A stretch of 64,000 bases of DNA, taken from positions 357,048 through 421,047 of the forward strand of contig AP019861.1 in NCBI GenBank assembly GCA_013426755.1, given 5' to 3'. The notes under the pieces were generated by a model that ran no database searches, was not told the DNA's origin, and worked only from the letters and a program-made list of their open reading frames with translations. This document shows positions 40,298 to 49,930 of the stretch, in pieces. Source of the DNA: Spirochaetota bacterium (GTDB taxonomy: Bacteria; Spirochaetota; UBA12135; COTS27). Numbering within the stretch: the first letter of the stretch is position 1; the number at the start of each line of letters is the position of its first letter. The position numbers and the translations under genes were made by a program.

Positions 40298-40420
40298 TGT
40301 ATAAATATCAATGTATAAATGTCAATGTATAAATATCAGTGTATAAATATTAGAGTATAAATATTAGAGTATAAATATCAATGTATAAATATCAATGCAT
40401 AAATATCAATGCATAAAATA
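40290..40420. repeat. Short AT-rich tandem repeats upstream of the flavoprotein gene
   Basis: ATCAATGTATAAAT and close variants recur every 13-16 bp. The proposed TTG start of the flavoprotein gene lies within the array. The rest of the gap to trpA (40421-40535) contains only GATGGGTTAGA-like short repeats. Confidence 0.75.
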
Positions 40421-40535
40421 TAGCTTAAATGATAGTGTTTGGCAGGTAATTGACTCAGACTAGTCCTGGTTTTGGTTAGAGATGAGTTAGAATGATGGGC
40501 TAGAGATAAGTTAGAAATGATGAGTTAGAGATGGG

Positions 40536-41402
40536 TTAGGGATGGGATTTTGGGGTCTTATTTGATTGAAGGATCGTTTGATTGCATTCGGTTAGAAATG
40601 TTTCTAGATCGGTGAGTGCATTTTTTCGGCCATTTATATTTGATGGATGATTTTCAATAATGTCTAGTAATTTACTGCCTATGACAGCGATATTTGCATG
40701 ATGAATGAGAGAATTGAGTTGTTCTGGTGCGGAGAGACCGAATCCTGCGGCAATAGGAATGCTTAGTGTTTGTTTGAGCCGTGCGAATTGGTCGAGACTT
40801 TCTGGCGGGAGTGTTGTTTTTGAGCCTGTGATACCGATACGAAGTGTTGTGTAGATAAAACCTTGTGCTATTGAGGCAATTTTTTTTAGTCTTAGCGAAG
40901 TAATTTGTGGTGATACTACGAAAATAGGATATACAGGGTAATTTTTTATAAGTTCTAGATAAGGTTCTGTCGCATCATAAGGAATGTCTGGAATAATCAT
41001 TCCAGATACACCTGCTTGTGTTGCGGCGGATAGAAAATTGTCAATGCCTACCTTAAAGGGAATATTGTAATACGTCATTACGATAATAGGCATTGAAACT
41101 GTTTGTGAGAGGGTTTTTATGAATGTGAAGCTTTTTTCGGGGGTCATGCCAGCGGCTAGTGCGCGATGATTGGCACGCATGATTGTGGGCCCATCAGCTA
41201 GGGGGTCTGAGAAAGGAATCTGTACTTCGATAAAGTCTACACCTGTTTTTTCCATAATAAGCGCTGTTTGGAGGTTCACTTCTACACTCGGATAGCCTGC
41301 TACTATGTGTGTCATGAGGTGGAGGGGTTTAGGTGTTTTCGCAGCCAATTTTTTATCTATGTCATTGGTTGTGATAGGATTCGATGAGTGGGGACGGGAC
41401 AT
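40536..41402 (-). CDS. trpA: Tryptophan synthase alpha subunit
   Basis: TrpA cleaves indole-3-glycerol phosphate and passes indole to TrpB in the cytosolic alpha2beta2 complex. The 288-aa protein has the active-site segment VDFIEVQIPFSDPLADGPTI, with the catalytic pair E59 and D70 spaced as in Salmonella E49/D60. It also has MTYYNIPFKVG, PDIPYDA, the phosphate-binding GITG and AAGFGLS. The Q in EVQIPFSDP replaces the more usual G. It follows trpB after an unusually long 507-bp gap filled with repeats, so the two subunits may not be tightly co-translated. Confidence 0.96.
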   Translation of the reverse strand: MSRPHSSNPITTNDIDKKLAAKTPKPLHLMTHIVAGYPSVEVNLQTALIMEKTGVDFIEVQIPFSDPLADGPTIMRANHRALAAGMTPEKSFTFIKTLSQTVSMPIIVMTYYNIPFKVGIDNFLSAATQAGVSGMIIPDIPYDATEPYLELIKNYPVYPIFVVSPQITSLRLKKIASIAQGFIYTTLRIGITGSKTTLPPESLDQFARLKQTLSIPIAAGFGLSAPEQLNSLIHHANIAVIGSKLLDIIENHPSNINGRKNALTDLETFLTECNQTILQSNKTPKSHP

Positions 41403-41909
41403 GGCTATGAATGAATGGAGGGGCTGGTTATGATGAGTTATGCTTATAAAAATAGAAAGGTTCTTATGGAAATAAAAAATACGGTGATGGTCTTACGACG
41501 TACTGATTATAGAAACAAAAAAATACAATGATGATCTTACGACGTGCTAATTATAGAAACAAAAAAATACGGTGATGATCTTACGACGTACCAATTATAG
41601 AAACAAAAAAACACAATGATGATCTTACGACGTGCTAAAACAGGTTAATAAATAAGATTGTTGTTATATTGGCTTGCAGTAAATGGACTTGCAGCGAATT
41701 TACGGCGAATTTATGGCAAACTTATCTGTGGTAAGAATTAGAAATGGGGCGGTTTGCTTTTAATGACTTATTTTTTAGCTTGGGCTAGACTTGAGTTTCT
41801 TTAAGTATTATCAAATTTGAGGCGGATAAATGCCATTAAGTCTTAGGCAGATATGTGTATCAAATTTGAGGTAGATAAATGTCATTAAGTCTTAGGCAGA
41901 TATGTGTTA
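41403..41909. repeat. trpB-trpA intergenic tandem repeats
   Basis: A 44-bp unit with CTTACGACGT and ATTATAGAAACAAAAAAATA occurs four times (landmarks 41492, 41536, 41580 and 41624). A second ~49-bp unit with ATCAAATTTGAGG and AAGTCTTAGGCAGATATGTG occurs twice near 41810-41910, ending at the trpB stop. No gene is visible. Confidence 0.8.
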
Positions 41910-43229
41910 TTAAGTTTTAGGCAGATGAGTTTTTAAAAATTGTGTCCAGTCATCTGGATTGATGTGGGGTGCTGCGATGAACAGGTCTTTATCGCCGCGG
42001 CCTGAGAGATTGACAATGATGAGAGCTTCTTGCTGTGTGTTTTTTTTGATATGATTGACAATGTGAGGAAGTTTGCTGATAGCATGAGCGGTTTCTAATG
42101 CGGGGACAATGCCTTCGTGTAGACTCAGCAGTTTATATCCAGTAAGACAATCGTCATCTGAGGCACGTAAAAATTGAATACGTCCTTGTTCGGCAAAATA
42201 GGCTAATTCTGGTGCGATGCCTGGATAATCAAGGCCTGCAGAAATAGAATGCGTGTCCATGAGCTGTCCGTCTGGATTTTGTAAGAAGAAGGACTTGTAT
42301 CCTTGGGCGATGCCAATGTCAGGCTTTAGCATGCGGGCAGCGTGATTGCCTGGTGTGGTGTCAGAGCCTCCTGCTTCGACTGCAATCAATTCTACGTTAG
42401 CATCGGTTAAGAAAGCTGTGAACATTCCAAGCGCGTTAGAGCCGCCACCGGCACAAGCTACGACATGTGAAGGAAGGCGTTTTTCACGTTCTAGGATAGT
42501 CTTTCTTGTTTCTGTGCCGATGATAGCCTGGAAATCACGGACTATGCGTGGAAATGGAGCAGGCCCTAGGGCGGACCCAATCAAATAATGAGAAGTGGCT
42601 AAATGTTCAATCCAATATTTCATAGCTGCATTGACAGCGTCTTTTAGCGTGCAATTACCATCTGCTACGGGGATAATTTCTGCTCCCATGAGTTTCATAT
42701 TGTAGACGTTAGGGTATTGGCGTTTGATGTCAAGGGTGCCCATAAAGATTTTGCAGCGGAGGTTGAGTTTGGCACAAATGGCAGCTGTGGCTAGCCCATG
42801 TTGTCCTGCTCCGGTTTCAGCAATGACCTCAGTTTTGCCCATTTGTTTAGTGAGGAGTGCTTGGCCGATGGCGTTATTGAGTTTATGGGCGCCGGTGTGG
42901 AGGAGTCCTTCATTTTTGAGATAGATTTTAGCGTGTCCTAGGTGATTTGAGAGATTTTCAGCATAAATGAGTGGTGTCGGGCGTCCTCCGAAATCTCTGA
43001 GTAATTGTTCTAACTTCTTTTTAAATGTGGGGCTTTGTTTAGCTTCTGTGTAGGCTTTTTCTAGCTCGTCTAGGGCTGGAATGAGCAGCTCTGGCACGTA
43101 GCGGCCGCCATATTTTCCAAAATAGTGTTCTCTAGCAGTGTTTTCTTCTGCTTGCAGTGGTGATTGCGTGGGATTTTTAGTGGTAGCGGTGATCTGTGTC
43201 ATAAAATGATTCTCATTTGTTAAGTTCAT
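41910..43229 (-). CDS. trpB: Tryptophan synthase beta subunit
   Basis: TrpB condenses indole with serine using pyridoxal phosphate. The PLP lysine is K116 in HTGAHKLNN and the catalytic glutamate is E138 in AETGAGQHGLATA. The phosphate-binding loop is CAGGGSNALGMF. FGKYGGRYVPE and GGRPTPL are typical of TrpB1. The segment before the PLP lysine reads LKNEGLLHTGAHK, where most TrpB have KREDLNHTGAHK, a mild deviation. At 439 aa it has a ~30-residue N-terminal tail. The ATG at 43202 (residue 10) is an alternative start; neither has a strong ribosome site. Confidence 0.95.
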   Translation of the reverse strand: MNLTNENHFMTQITATTKNPTQSPLQAEENTAREHYFGKYGGRYVPELLIPALDELEKAYTEAKQSPTFKKKLEQLLRDFGGRPTPLIYAENLSNHLGHAKIYLKNEGLLHTGAHKLNNAIGQALLTKQMGKTEVIAETGAGQHGLATAAICAKLNLRCKIFMGTLDIKRQYPNVYNMKLMGAEIIPVADGNCTLKDAVNAAMKYWIEHLATSHYLIGSALGPAPFPRIVRDFQAIIGTETRKTILEREKRLPSHVVACAGGGSNALGMFTAFLTDANVELIAVEAGGSDTTPGNHAARMLKPDIGIAQGYKSFFLQNPDGQLMDTHSISAGLDYPGIAPELAYFAEQGRIQFLRASDDDCLTGYKLLSLHEGIVPALETAHAISKLPHIVNHIKKNTQQEALIIVNLSGRGDKDLFIAAPHINPDDWTQFLKTHLPKT

Positions 43230-43289
43230 GGTGGATAACAGGATAAAAACAATGATTTTAAGGGTAATGATTCGACTTAAAATTTATAT

Positions 43290-43450
43290 CCTAGTTGTGT
43301 TAAACAATAAATACGACTAAATGAATACAATTGAATAAATAGGCTTGAATAAATACGATTGAATAAATACGATTGAATAAATACGATTGAATAAATACAA
43401 TTGAATAAATACAATTGAATAAATACAATTGAATAAATAGGATTGAATAG
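43290..43450. repeat. 15-bp tandem repeats between trpF and trpB
   Basis: The unit AATACGATTGAATAA and variants (AATACAATTGAATAA, ATAGGCTTGAATAA) repeat about nine to ten times across the 226-bp gap and end at the trpF stop. The hydrophobic frame seen on the minus strand is only a reading of the repeat. Confidence 0.85.
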
Positions 43451-43455
43451 AAATT

Positions 43456-44175
43456 TCAATGAGAGATTTTAAGATTATTGAATGTCTGCATGAAATGAGT
43501 GATTTTTACGGGGTCTTTTTGATGGTGATTATTTTCAAGTGTTGAGGAGACATCGAGGGCGTAAACGTTTTTCTGAAAGAAATAGGGCAATTTTTCTACA
43601 GTAATACCGCCTGCTAGTACAAGGTTCTGTTTTAGTGTCAACCAGTCTGTTAAAAATGAAGTCTCTAATGGATGTCCTGTTCCCCCGTAGGCGTTTGGAT
43701 CGTAGCTGTCTAGGAGAATAGCGTTAAGAATGTGTTTATTTTCTAGAACATGGGCGTATGATTTCTGGGCGGTTTGGAAGGTTTGTATGTTTTTGAGACG
43801 AAAGGCCTTCCAAATTATAAGGTGATTTAGCGTTTTTTTGAGTGATTTTAATAATTCGGACGGTTCTGAACCACACAGCTGCACGCCATCTAGATCGGCT
43901 ATACGTATCGTTTCAATTAGTGTTTCTAATGATGGATTGACAAAAACACCTATAAATTTGGGGCGGTGCTGTGTATGACTTTGCGTACTATTATCATTAT
44001 TACTATTACTATTATGAGAAGGGAGAGAGAGGTTTTCTTTAAGTGACCGTACTTGGGTTGGGGTGACGTAGCGGTGTGATTTTTTATAAAAGATAAATCC
44101 AATATAATCAGGGTTATACGTCAATGCTAGGTTAAGCGAAGAGCGTTCTTTAAATCCACATAATTTAATCTTCAT
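43456..44175 (-). CDS. trpF: Phosphoribosylanthranilate isomerase
   Basis: TrpF isomerises phosphoribosylanthranilate to the CdRP intermediate. I chose the ATG at 44175, which gives the canonical N-terminus MKIKLCGF with the catalytic Cys in KLCG; an in-frame TTG 15 bp upstream is the alternative. Other family marks are FIGVFVN, GVQLCG, LLDSYD-x-x-x-YGGTGH with the catalytic Asp, and LAGGI. An Asn/Ser/Gln-rich insert (residues ~53-70, SHNSNSNNDNSTQSHTQ) is encoded by an ATT/ACT-type microsatellite near 43985-44015 and is absent from normal TrpF. Confidence 0.93.
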   Translation of the reverse strand: MKIKLCGFKERSSLNLALTYNPDYIGFIFYKKSHRYVTPTQVRSLKENLSLPSHNSNSNNDNSTQSHTQHRPKFIGVFVNPSLETLIETIRIADLDGVQLCGSEPSELLKSLKKTLNHLIIWKAFRLKNIQTFQTAQKSYAHVLENKHILNAILLDSYDPNAYGGTGHPLETSFLTDWLTLKQNLVLAGGITVEKLPYFFQKNVYALDVSSTLENNHHQKDPVKITHFMQTFNNLKISH

Positions 44176-44348
44176 GACGATAGCTGTCAATTTTTATAAC
44201 GATTGGGGCAATCTCTTTATTAAGAGAGTTATTAGGATACATGGATGTTTATATATTTGAGATAAATAGTATTTCTGGGCATCATTTTGTATCATTGGGT
44301 GTCTTTGGGGCGATCTTTTTATTTTATGAAGAGGAGGAGCACTCGTTG

Positions 44349-45200
44349 TTAAGCTGGGGGGTGAAGTAGGTTTGTGACGGCTGCTTTGCAGTCAGATTGT
44401 CCTAGAAGTGAAGAGCCAATGAGCGCACCAGCAAAATGGTAATCTTTAAGTTGTTGTATATCGTGATATGTCTTAATTCCTGATTCGCTGATGATTGGAA
44501 TAGCCATTTGTGAAGGGAAATGTTTAGTGATGTGGTCTCTTAGACCAGTTAAAGTTGCGAATGTTTCATTCATAGTAACTTCAAATGTTTCTAGATTGCG
44601 ATTATTGATGCCAATGATAACTTTTGAGCTAATATTCATGTTTTTTATACTTGTTAGCGTAGCAATCCCTTCATTTAGGTTAAATATTTCAATAAGCGGA
44701 GTCAGACCGAGCTTCAGTCCATAAGCGAGCAATTCTGCTAGAAGTTTTTGCGAGAGAATGCGCTTGATAAGCAGAAATAAATCTGCCCCAGCAATGTAAG
44801 CTTCATAAATCTGATAAGGATGCACGATAAAATCTTTTCTGAGAACAGGCACGGCTACCACCTTTTTAACAGCTCTAAGGTGGTCTAGTGATCCTTTGAA
44901 GAAATGCGGTTCTGTGACTACGGAAATAGCATGTGCTCCACCGTCAGCGTAAGCTTTAGCTATACGACTGGGATGGTAAGGACTACGGATAATTCCTTTT
45001 GATGGCGAAGCGTGTTTGCATTCTGAGATGAGTGTAAATGTCTGAGCTAGCGTTGGCAGAATGGAAATAGGCTTGCGATTTAAAGGTGGAATGCGGGCCC
45101 CTGCGATCTCCCAATCATGCCATTTCTTCGCTTCGTGCTGCCGTGTTGTTGTGACAATTTTTTCAAGAATATTATCGCTATGATTTATGCTGGCGGACAT
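44349..45200 (-). CDS. trpC: Indole-3-glycerol phosphate synthase
   Basis: TrpC closes the indole ring from CdRP. The 283-aa protein has LISECKHASPSKG with E60 and K62, VLRKDFIV with the catalytic Lys, GINNRNLETF, and SESGIKTYHD with the phosphate-binding Ser-Gly, all in the expected order of the TIM barrel. It lies 40 bp after fabD and 173 bp before trpF, on the same strand. It is a separate gene and is not fused to trpF as in enteric bacteria. trpE, trpG and trpD are not in the window. Confidence 0.96.
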   Translation of the reverse strand: MSASINHSDNILEKIVTTTRQHEAKKWHDWEIAGARIPPLNRKPISILPTLAQTFTLISECKHASPSKGIIRSPYHPSRIAKAYADGGAHAISVVTEPHFFKGSLDHLRAVKKVVAVPVLRKDFIVHPYQIYEAYIAGADLFLLIKRILSQKLLAELLAYGLKLGLTPLIEIFNLNEGIATLTSIKNMNISSKVIIGINNRNLETFEVTMNETFATLTGLRDHITKHFPSQMAIPIISESGIKTYHDIQQLKDYHFAGALIGSSLLGQSDCKAAVTNLLHPPA

Positions 45201-45240
45201 ATAGAAGAGATGATAGTTGGCAGGCTTATTAGTAATATTG

Positions 45241-46134
45241 TTAAGATATTCGTTTGAGCAGGTTTGTTAAGACATTGCCTGGTCCTACTTCTATGAACTT
45301 TGTCTCTGGGTGGGTTTGCTTGATATTTAAGATGGTTTCACGCCACTTGACTTTATGGGTGATTTGATTAGCGAGAATGTCTTTAATGCTAGGTTCATCT
45401 TGCGGGTAAGGTTGTGCTGTGAGATTGGCGTAGACGGTATGATTGGGTGGGTTGAAGGTAAATTTTTCAAAAAGGTCTTTCATGGTCTCTAATGCTTGTT
45501 GCATGTAGGAGGAATGAAAAGCACCGCTTACTTTTAAGGGAATACATTTGCGTGCGCCTGCTTTTTTTAGAGGTTCTTCGAGGGCTGTTAAACTTGCTAC
45601 TTCCCCTGATAAAATGATCTGCTCGGTAGCGTTTAAATTGGCAATTGTTACAGGGGTTACAGGAGTAACAGGATGTTCTAAATGATTACTTTTTGCTAAA
45701 ACGTCTTCAATTACTTCTTCTGTTAGACCGAGCACTGCTAGCATGCCGCAAGGTCTATTAGCAGTCGTTCCCGCTTGATTCATAGCTAGCCCGCGTGCTT
45801 TAACGAGTTTAAGTCCAACTTCTAAAGAAAATACTCCGCTAGCGTGAAGGGCATTGTATTCACCTAAGCTATGTCCGATGAAAATAGTATCACGGTCATT
45901 GGTTTCAGCCTTGCGTTTGAGGTTGCTTAGGGCATTGACTAAGAATAGCAAGGGCTGTGTGTATTGGGTTTGATTGAGAGTGGCTGCATTTTCTTTAGCT
46001 AGACAGAGTGGTTTAACGTCATAACCTAAAATATCATTGGCTAAGGCTGTTTCAGTGGGAAATGAGTCGAAGAGGTCGGCGCCCATACCTGGTTGTTGCG
46101 ACCCTTGTCCTGGGAACATGATAATGGTTTTCAT
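45241..46134 (-). CDS. fabD: Malonyl-CoA:ACP transacylase
   Basis: FabD moves malonyl groups from CoA to acyl carrier protein in type II fatty acid synthesis. The GQGSQ motif is at residues 9-13, the nucleophile is S89 in GHSLGEY, and the partner is H207 in GAFHSSYM. The length of 297 aa is normal. A short VTPVTPVT tract near residue 158 comes from a 9-bp DNA repeat. It sits between phoU and trpC, away from other fab genes. Confidence 0.95.
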   Translation of the reverse strand: MKTIIMFPGQGSQQPGMGADLFDSFPTETALANDILGYDVKPLCLAKENAATLNQTQYTQPLLFLVNALSNLKRKAETNDRDTIFIGHSLGEYNALHASGVFSLEVGLKLVKARGLAMNQAGTTANRPCGMLAVLGLTEEVIEDVLAKSNHLEHPVTPVTPVTIANLNATEQIILSGEVASLTALEEPLKKAGARKCIPLKVSGAFHSSYMQQALETMKDLFEKFTFNPPNHTVYANLTAQPYPQDEPSIKDILANQITHKVKWRETILNIKQTHPETKFIEVGPGNVLTNLLKRIS

Positions 46135-46230
46135 CGGTGGTCTTCATTCAATTTTTATAAAAAGGTGGTTATATATCCATTAATACAGGCATAGGATGCT
46201 ATAAGTGCTATGGCATGTGCTAATAAAATA

Positions 46231-46890
46231 TCAATGTTTATAAATACTGCCATCGACGATATAAAGAATATCTTCAGCAATATTTTTACAGAGATCGCCG
46301 ACGCGTTCTAGTCGTTGGATAATACGAATAAGAGCGTAAAAAGTATCAAATGAGTTAGATTCTTTTTGAAATTGGGAAGCAACGGTCTTAATGGCATTGT
46401 CGCGTAGAAGATTAATACGGGCGTCGTTTTCAATGACAGCAATAGCTTTCTTAGTGTCTTCTTCTAGAAAGGCTTCACGCATGAGCATATGAATTTTAAG
46501 GGTTTCATTGGCTAGATCACTTAGAAAATCTTTGGTGAGCGGCTGCTCTTTATTTAGTTCGATAAGTTCAATGTTATGACTAGCAATGCTCATAGCAAGA
46601 TCACCCATCCGTTCTATATCGTTATTGATTTTGATGAGCATAGTGAGGCGTCTTAAATGTTTGGCTCGAGGTTGATGAATGGCGATTGTTTCAATGCATT
46701 TTTCTTCTAAAATGACTTCAAGTTCATTCATCCGTTTTTCTAGTGTATGGATGACGCTGCTAGACATATGTCTGTCGCTAGCAAAAAATGCTTTAATGCT
46801 CTGGGCTAGCATCGTATGGGAATGGTCTAGAATCTGTTCGGTTTGATTCATGACGTTACTAAGTGATTTTTCTAGCAAAAATTGTTCCAT
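46231..46890 (-). CDS. phoU: Phosphate transport regulator PhoU
   Basis: PhoU modulates the Pst transporter and, where present, the PhoR kinase. The 219-aa, all-helical protein has two PhoU repeats: NDIERMGDLAMSIASHNIEL in the first half and RLERVGDLCKNIAEDILYIV in the second, with the metal-binding E/D-x-x-x-D pattern. It lies 81 bp downstream of pstB. No phoB or phoR gene is visible in the window. Confidence 0.95.
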   Translation of the reverse strand: MEQFLLEKSLSNVMNQTEQILDHSHTMLAQSIKAFFASDRHMSSSVIHTLEKRMNELEVILEEKCIETIAIHQPRAKHLRRLTMLIKINNDIERMGDLAMSIASHNIELIELNKEQPLTKDFLSDLANETLKIHMLMREAFLEEDTKKAIAVIENDARINLLRDNAIKTVASQFQKESNSFDTFYALIRIIQRLERVGDLCKNIAEDILYIVDGSIYKH

Positions 46891-46971
46891 GTGGGCGTGC
46901 GAATGCTAAGGGGCAGCGGTTAATAAAGAAAAACGGTACTTGAAAAATTAAATTTTATCTTAAAATGGTTG

Positions 46972-47901
46972 CTATCCGAATCGTCCCATAAGATAGGCTT
47001 CCGTCCGTTTATCGCTAGGCACGGTGAACATGATCTTAGTTTTATTGTACTCGATAAGTTCGCCTAAGTAAAGAAATGCGGTATAATCGGAGATGCGGCT
47101 TGCTTGGGCGGTATTATGTGTGACCATGATAATGGGAATTTCTTTTTTTAGCGTTTGTAACAAATTTTCAATGCGTGTCGTTGCGATCGGGTCTAGTGCA
47201 GAAGTCGGTTCGTCTAGGAGCAGGACATCGACTTGCATAGCAAGTGACCGTGCTATGCAGAGGCGTTGCTGTTGCCCGCCTGAGAGGAAAGTGCCTCGTT
47301 CATGGAGGCGGTCTTTAACTTCATCCCATAGGAAAGCTTTTTTTAGATTTTCTATAACGATTTCATTTTTCTGTTTTTTATTGAGGCGCATTCCTGTTAG
47401 GATATATCCTGAGAGCACATTTTGAAAAATGGTCATATTGGGAAAGGGGTTAGGACGTTGAAAAACCATCCCGATGCGCTGGCGGACGGCCATTGCGGGT
47501 AGGGTTGTGATGTCTTGGTTTCCTAACATAAGTTTGCCTGTAACGTTAGTACTTTGGTCTAATTCGTGCATTCGATTGATAGCACGAATGAGCGTTGATT
47601 TGCCACACCCTGAGGGTCCCATGATGGCTACGAGTCCTTTTTTAGGAAAATTGATATTAATATTTTTAAGTACTTTAGTTGCACTGAAATAAACGCATAG
47701 ATCGGTTATAGAGAGAATGGTTTCTGCGTGTGAAAATTGTTGTGAAATATTTTTTATCTGGGGACGTTTTTTAGCGATAGACGGTTTGCGGATAGAAAGA
47801 GGTTTAAGACGTTTCATCTTATGAAATACGGCAGCCTGCTTCTGTGACGGGTCTTTTTTATTTAGGTTGCTTAGTTTATTAGGCGTAGAAGTTTCTATCA
47901 T
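46972..47901 (-). CDS. pstB: Phosphate ABC transporter ATP-binding protein
   Basis: PstB is the cytoplasmic ATPase of the high-affinity phosphate importer. It has Walker A GPSGCGKST (residues 95-103), Q-loop VFQRPNPFP, signature LSGGQQQR, Walker B VLLLDEPTSALDP and switch histidine MVTHN. The spacing is that of PstB, and QRPNPFP is diagnostic. The protein has an extra ~60-residue Lys-rich N-terminal tail before the usual start of the domain. A later start near residue 29 is possible, but no ribosome site supports it. Confidence 0.95.
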   Translation of the reverse strand: MIETSTPNKLSNLNKKDPSQKQAAVFHKMKRLKPLSIRKPSIAKKRPQIKNISQQFSHAETILSITDLCVYFSATKVLKNININFPKKGLVAIMGPSGCGKSTLIRAINRMHELDQSTNVTGKLMLGNQDITTLPAMAVRQRIGMVFQRPNPFPNMTIFQNVLSGYILTGMRLNKKQKNEIVIENLKKAFLWDEVKDRLHERGTFLSGGQQQRLCIARSLAMQVDVLLLDEPTSALDPIATTRIENLLQTLKKEIPIIMVTHNTAQASRISDYTAFLYLGELIEYNKTKIMFTVPSDKRTEAYLMGRFG

Positions 47902-47964
47902 GGTGAAGATGCTGTAAAAAAATCAATTGTAGTCATTAGTAAAAATAAAGTTTATTATTAAAAG

Positions 47965-48810
47965 CTATCTTTTCTTGGTCAGTAACTTGGTGGTAAAATT
48001 AACAACGATAATAAAAAGAAGGAGGATAAAAGACGCTCCCCATGCGGTTTCTTGCCAGTTTTCGTAGGGACTGATTGCAAATTTATAAATAGTGAGGGGA
48101 AGGGTGCTGGCGGGATCGGTAACGGTTGTTGGAATGAAGGGATTGCCAAAGGCTGTGAAAAGAATAGGTGCTGCTTCACCTGTAACGCGAGCGAGGGCAA
48201 TAATTATCCCTGCGGCGATCCCAGGTGTTGCAATCGGTAATACGACTTTCATAATCGTTTTAAAGAAAGAAGCGCCCATAGCAAAAGCAGCTTCGATAAC
48301 TTCATTTGAAATAAGCGAGATCACTTCTACAGTTGAGATGATAATAATAGGAAACATCATGAAAGCACACGCCACACTTCCTGCTAAAATTGAAAATCTG
48401 CCCATCGGAGCAACGATCCAAATATAAATAATAAGTCCAACGACAATAGCAGGAATCGACTGCAAGGCACTGCACGAGAGATAGACCCATTCACTTAATT
48501 TCTTCTTTCTATTAAAAGCAATGTACGTTCCAGCAGCGATAGCAAAGGGCGTTGCAATAAAAGTAGCGAGAAATGTAATAGCCACCGTGCCTACGATAGA
48601 ATTGACAATGCCGCCTCCTTCGGTATCAGGAGGTGCTTCCGTAGTCGTTAAAAAATCCCAGTCTATAGCTGGAATTCCCATTTTGACGACATGATAAACG
48701 ATTAAAAAAAGCGGTACGAGGGCTAAGACCGTAAAAAAAAGCACAATCCCATTAAAAATATGATTTTTAATGATGCGATAACGGGTGGCATTTCTTTGAA
48801 GTGCGAACAT
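47965..48810 (-). CDS. pstA: Phosphate ABC transporter permease PstA
   Basis: PstA is one of the two inner-membrane channel subunits. I placed the start at the ATG at 48810 (MFALQRNATRYRIIKN), which has an AAGG ribosome site a few bases upstream. The frame is open further, to a GTG at 48903, but that extension looks non-coding. Six hydrophobic segments are visible. The EAA-like loop reads EVIEAAFAMGASFFKTIMKVVLPIATPGI, and the end is GEAAPILFTAFG. It follows pstC and precedes pstB by 63 bp. Confidence 0.94.
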   Translation of the reverse strand: MFALQRNATRYRIIKNHIFNGIVLFFTVLALVPLFLIVYHVVKMGIPAIDWDFLTTTEAPPDTEGGGIVNSIVGTVAITFLATFIATPFAIAAGTYIAFNRKKKLSEWVYLSCSALQSIPAIVVGLIIYIWIVAPMGRFSILAGSVACAFMMFPIIIISTVEVISLISNEVIEAAFAMGASFFKTIMKVVLPIATPGIAAGIIIALARVTGEAAPILFTAFGNPFIPTTVTDPASTLPLTIYKFAISPYENWQETAWGASFILLLFIIVVNFTTKLLTKKR

Positions 48811-48917
48811 GGGACCTTGGCAAAATACAGACGAATGGAAGATAGCGTTATTTTTTATAAGCAGTGGATAAGTAATAGAACTTTCATTACTTAAGTATAG
48901 CACAGTTCTTAATAAGG

Positions 48918-49784
48918 TTAGAGAATGAAGTGTTTTATAATGCGTCTGGCAAGGTAAGATAGGACAATAGAAGAGATAAGGAGCAGCAGTCCAATGCCAA
49001 TAAGAGCAGCGTAGTAGACATTGTCAGTCGCTTCAGCGAATTCATTAGCAATGATACTAGCCATCGTGTTAGTCGGGCTTAGGATATGGGTAGGGAGGTG
49101 ATTGACGTTGCCTATGAGCATAGTGACGGCCATAGTTTCACCGAATGCGCGTGCGGTGGAAATAAGAAATCCTCCTATAATACCAGAGCGTGCGTAAGGT
49201 AAAATGACATATCTAATGACTTCAAATCGTGTGGCGCCCATTGCGTATGCGGCTTCTTTGATATGAGTGGGGACTAGTGTAATAACTTCTCTTCCTAGTG
49301 TGGCTGAGAACGGGATGATCATGAAAGCAAGAACAATCGTTGCTGTTAGAAACCCTGTTCCATAGGGAATAGCACCTATAAGGATTTGTAGCTGCTGCAT
49401 GATCGGAATGAAGACAAAAATCGCCCACAGTCCAATAACGACAGAAGGAATAGCTGAGATAATCTCAACTAGATTAGCAATAATGCTAGCAAGTCTAGTG
49501 CCGTGTATGATCTCGCCTGTAAAAATAGAAATAGCTATCGAGAATGGAAATGACAGAATGAGGGCAAGGACTGATGTTGCTATCGTTCCTACTAGAAATA
49601 CAACTCCGCCGAATTCTCTTGTTTGCGGGTCCCAAGTAGCGCTCCAGAAAAAACTAAGCCCTGTCTCATTAAATGCCGGGATAAAGCCGCTACTTAATGT
49701 CAATAATGAACCTATGATAAGTACCGGAGCAAAGCAGGCTGCTATCAATAAAATTATTCTAAAAAATGTGTCTTTTACTTGCAT
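48918..49784 (-). CDS. pstC: Phosphate ABC transporter permease PstC
   Basis: PstC pairs with PstA in the membrane channel. The 288-aa protein has about six hydrophobic helices. The EAA loop reads HIKEAAYAMGATRFEVIRYVILPYARSGIIGG and is followed by GRAFGETMAV-like STARAFGETMAVTMLIGN, which is characteristic of PstC. It starts with ATG 146 bp after pstS and is in the same transcription unit. Confidence 0.95.
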   Translation of the reverse strand: MQVKDTFFRIILLIAACFAPVLIIGSLLTLSSGFIPAFNETGLSFFWSATWDPQTREFGGVVFLVGTIATSVLALILSFPFSIAISIFTGEIIHGTRLASIIANLVEIISAIPSVVIGLWAIFVFIPIMQQLQILIGAIPYGTGFLTATIVLAFMIIPFSATLGREVITLVPTHIKEAAYAMGATRFEVIRYVILPYARSGIIGGFLISTARAFGETMAVTMLIGNVNHLPTHILSPTNTMASIIANEFAEATDNVYYAALIGIGLLLLISSIVLSYLARRIIKHFIL

Positions 49785-49930
49785 AGCAAATGCCAGAGAA
49801 TCGTTTATTTCTGCAAGGCTTTATCGAGGGGCGCTATTAATAAGAAAATAAATATCTGTAAACAAACACCAGCAAAAAATATCTACAAAAATTGATCTGC
49901 AAAAAGAATATCTGCCTGAGAACATCTGCG

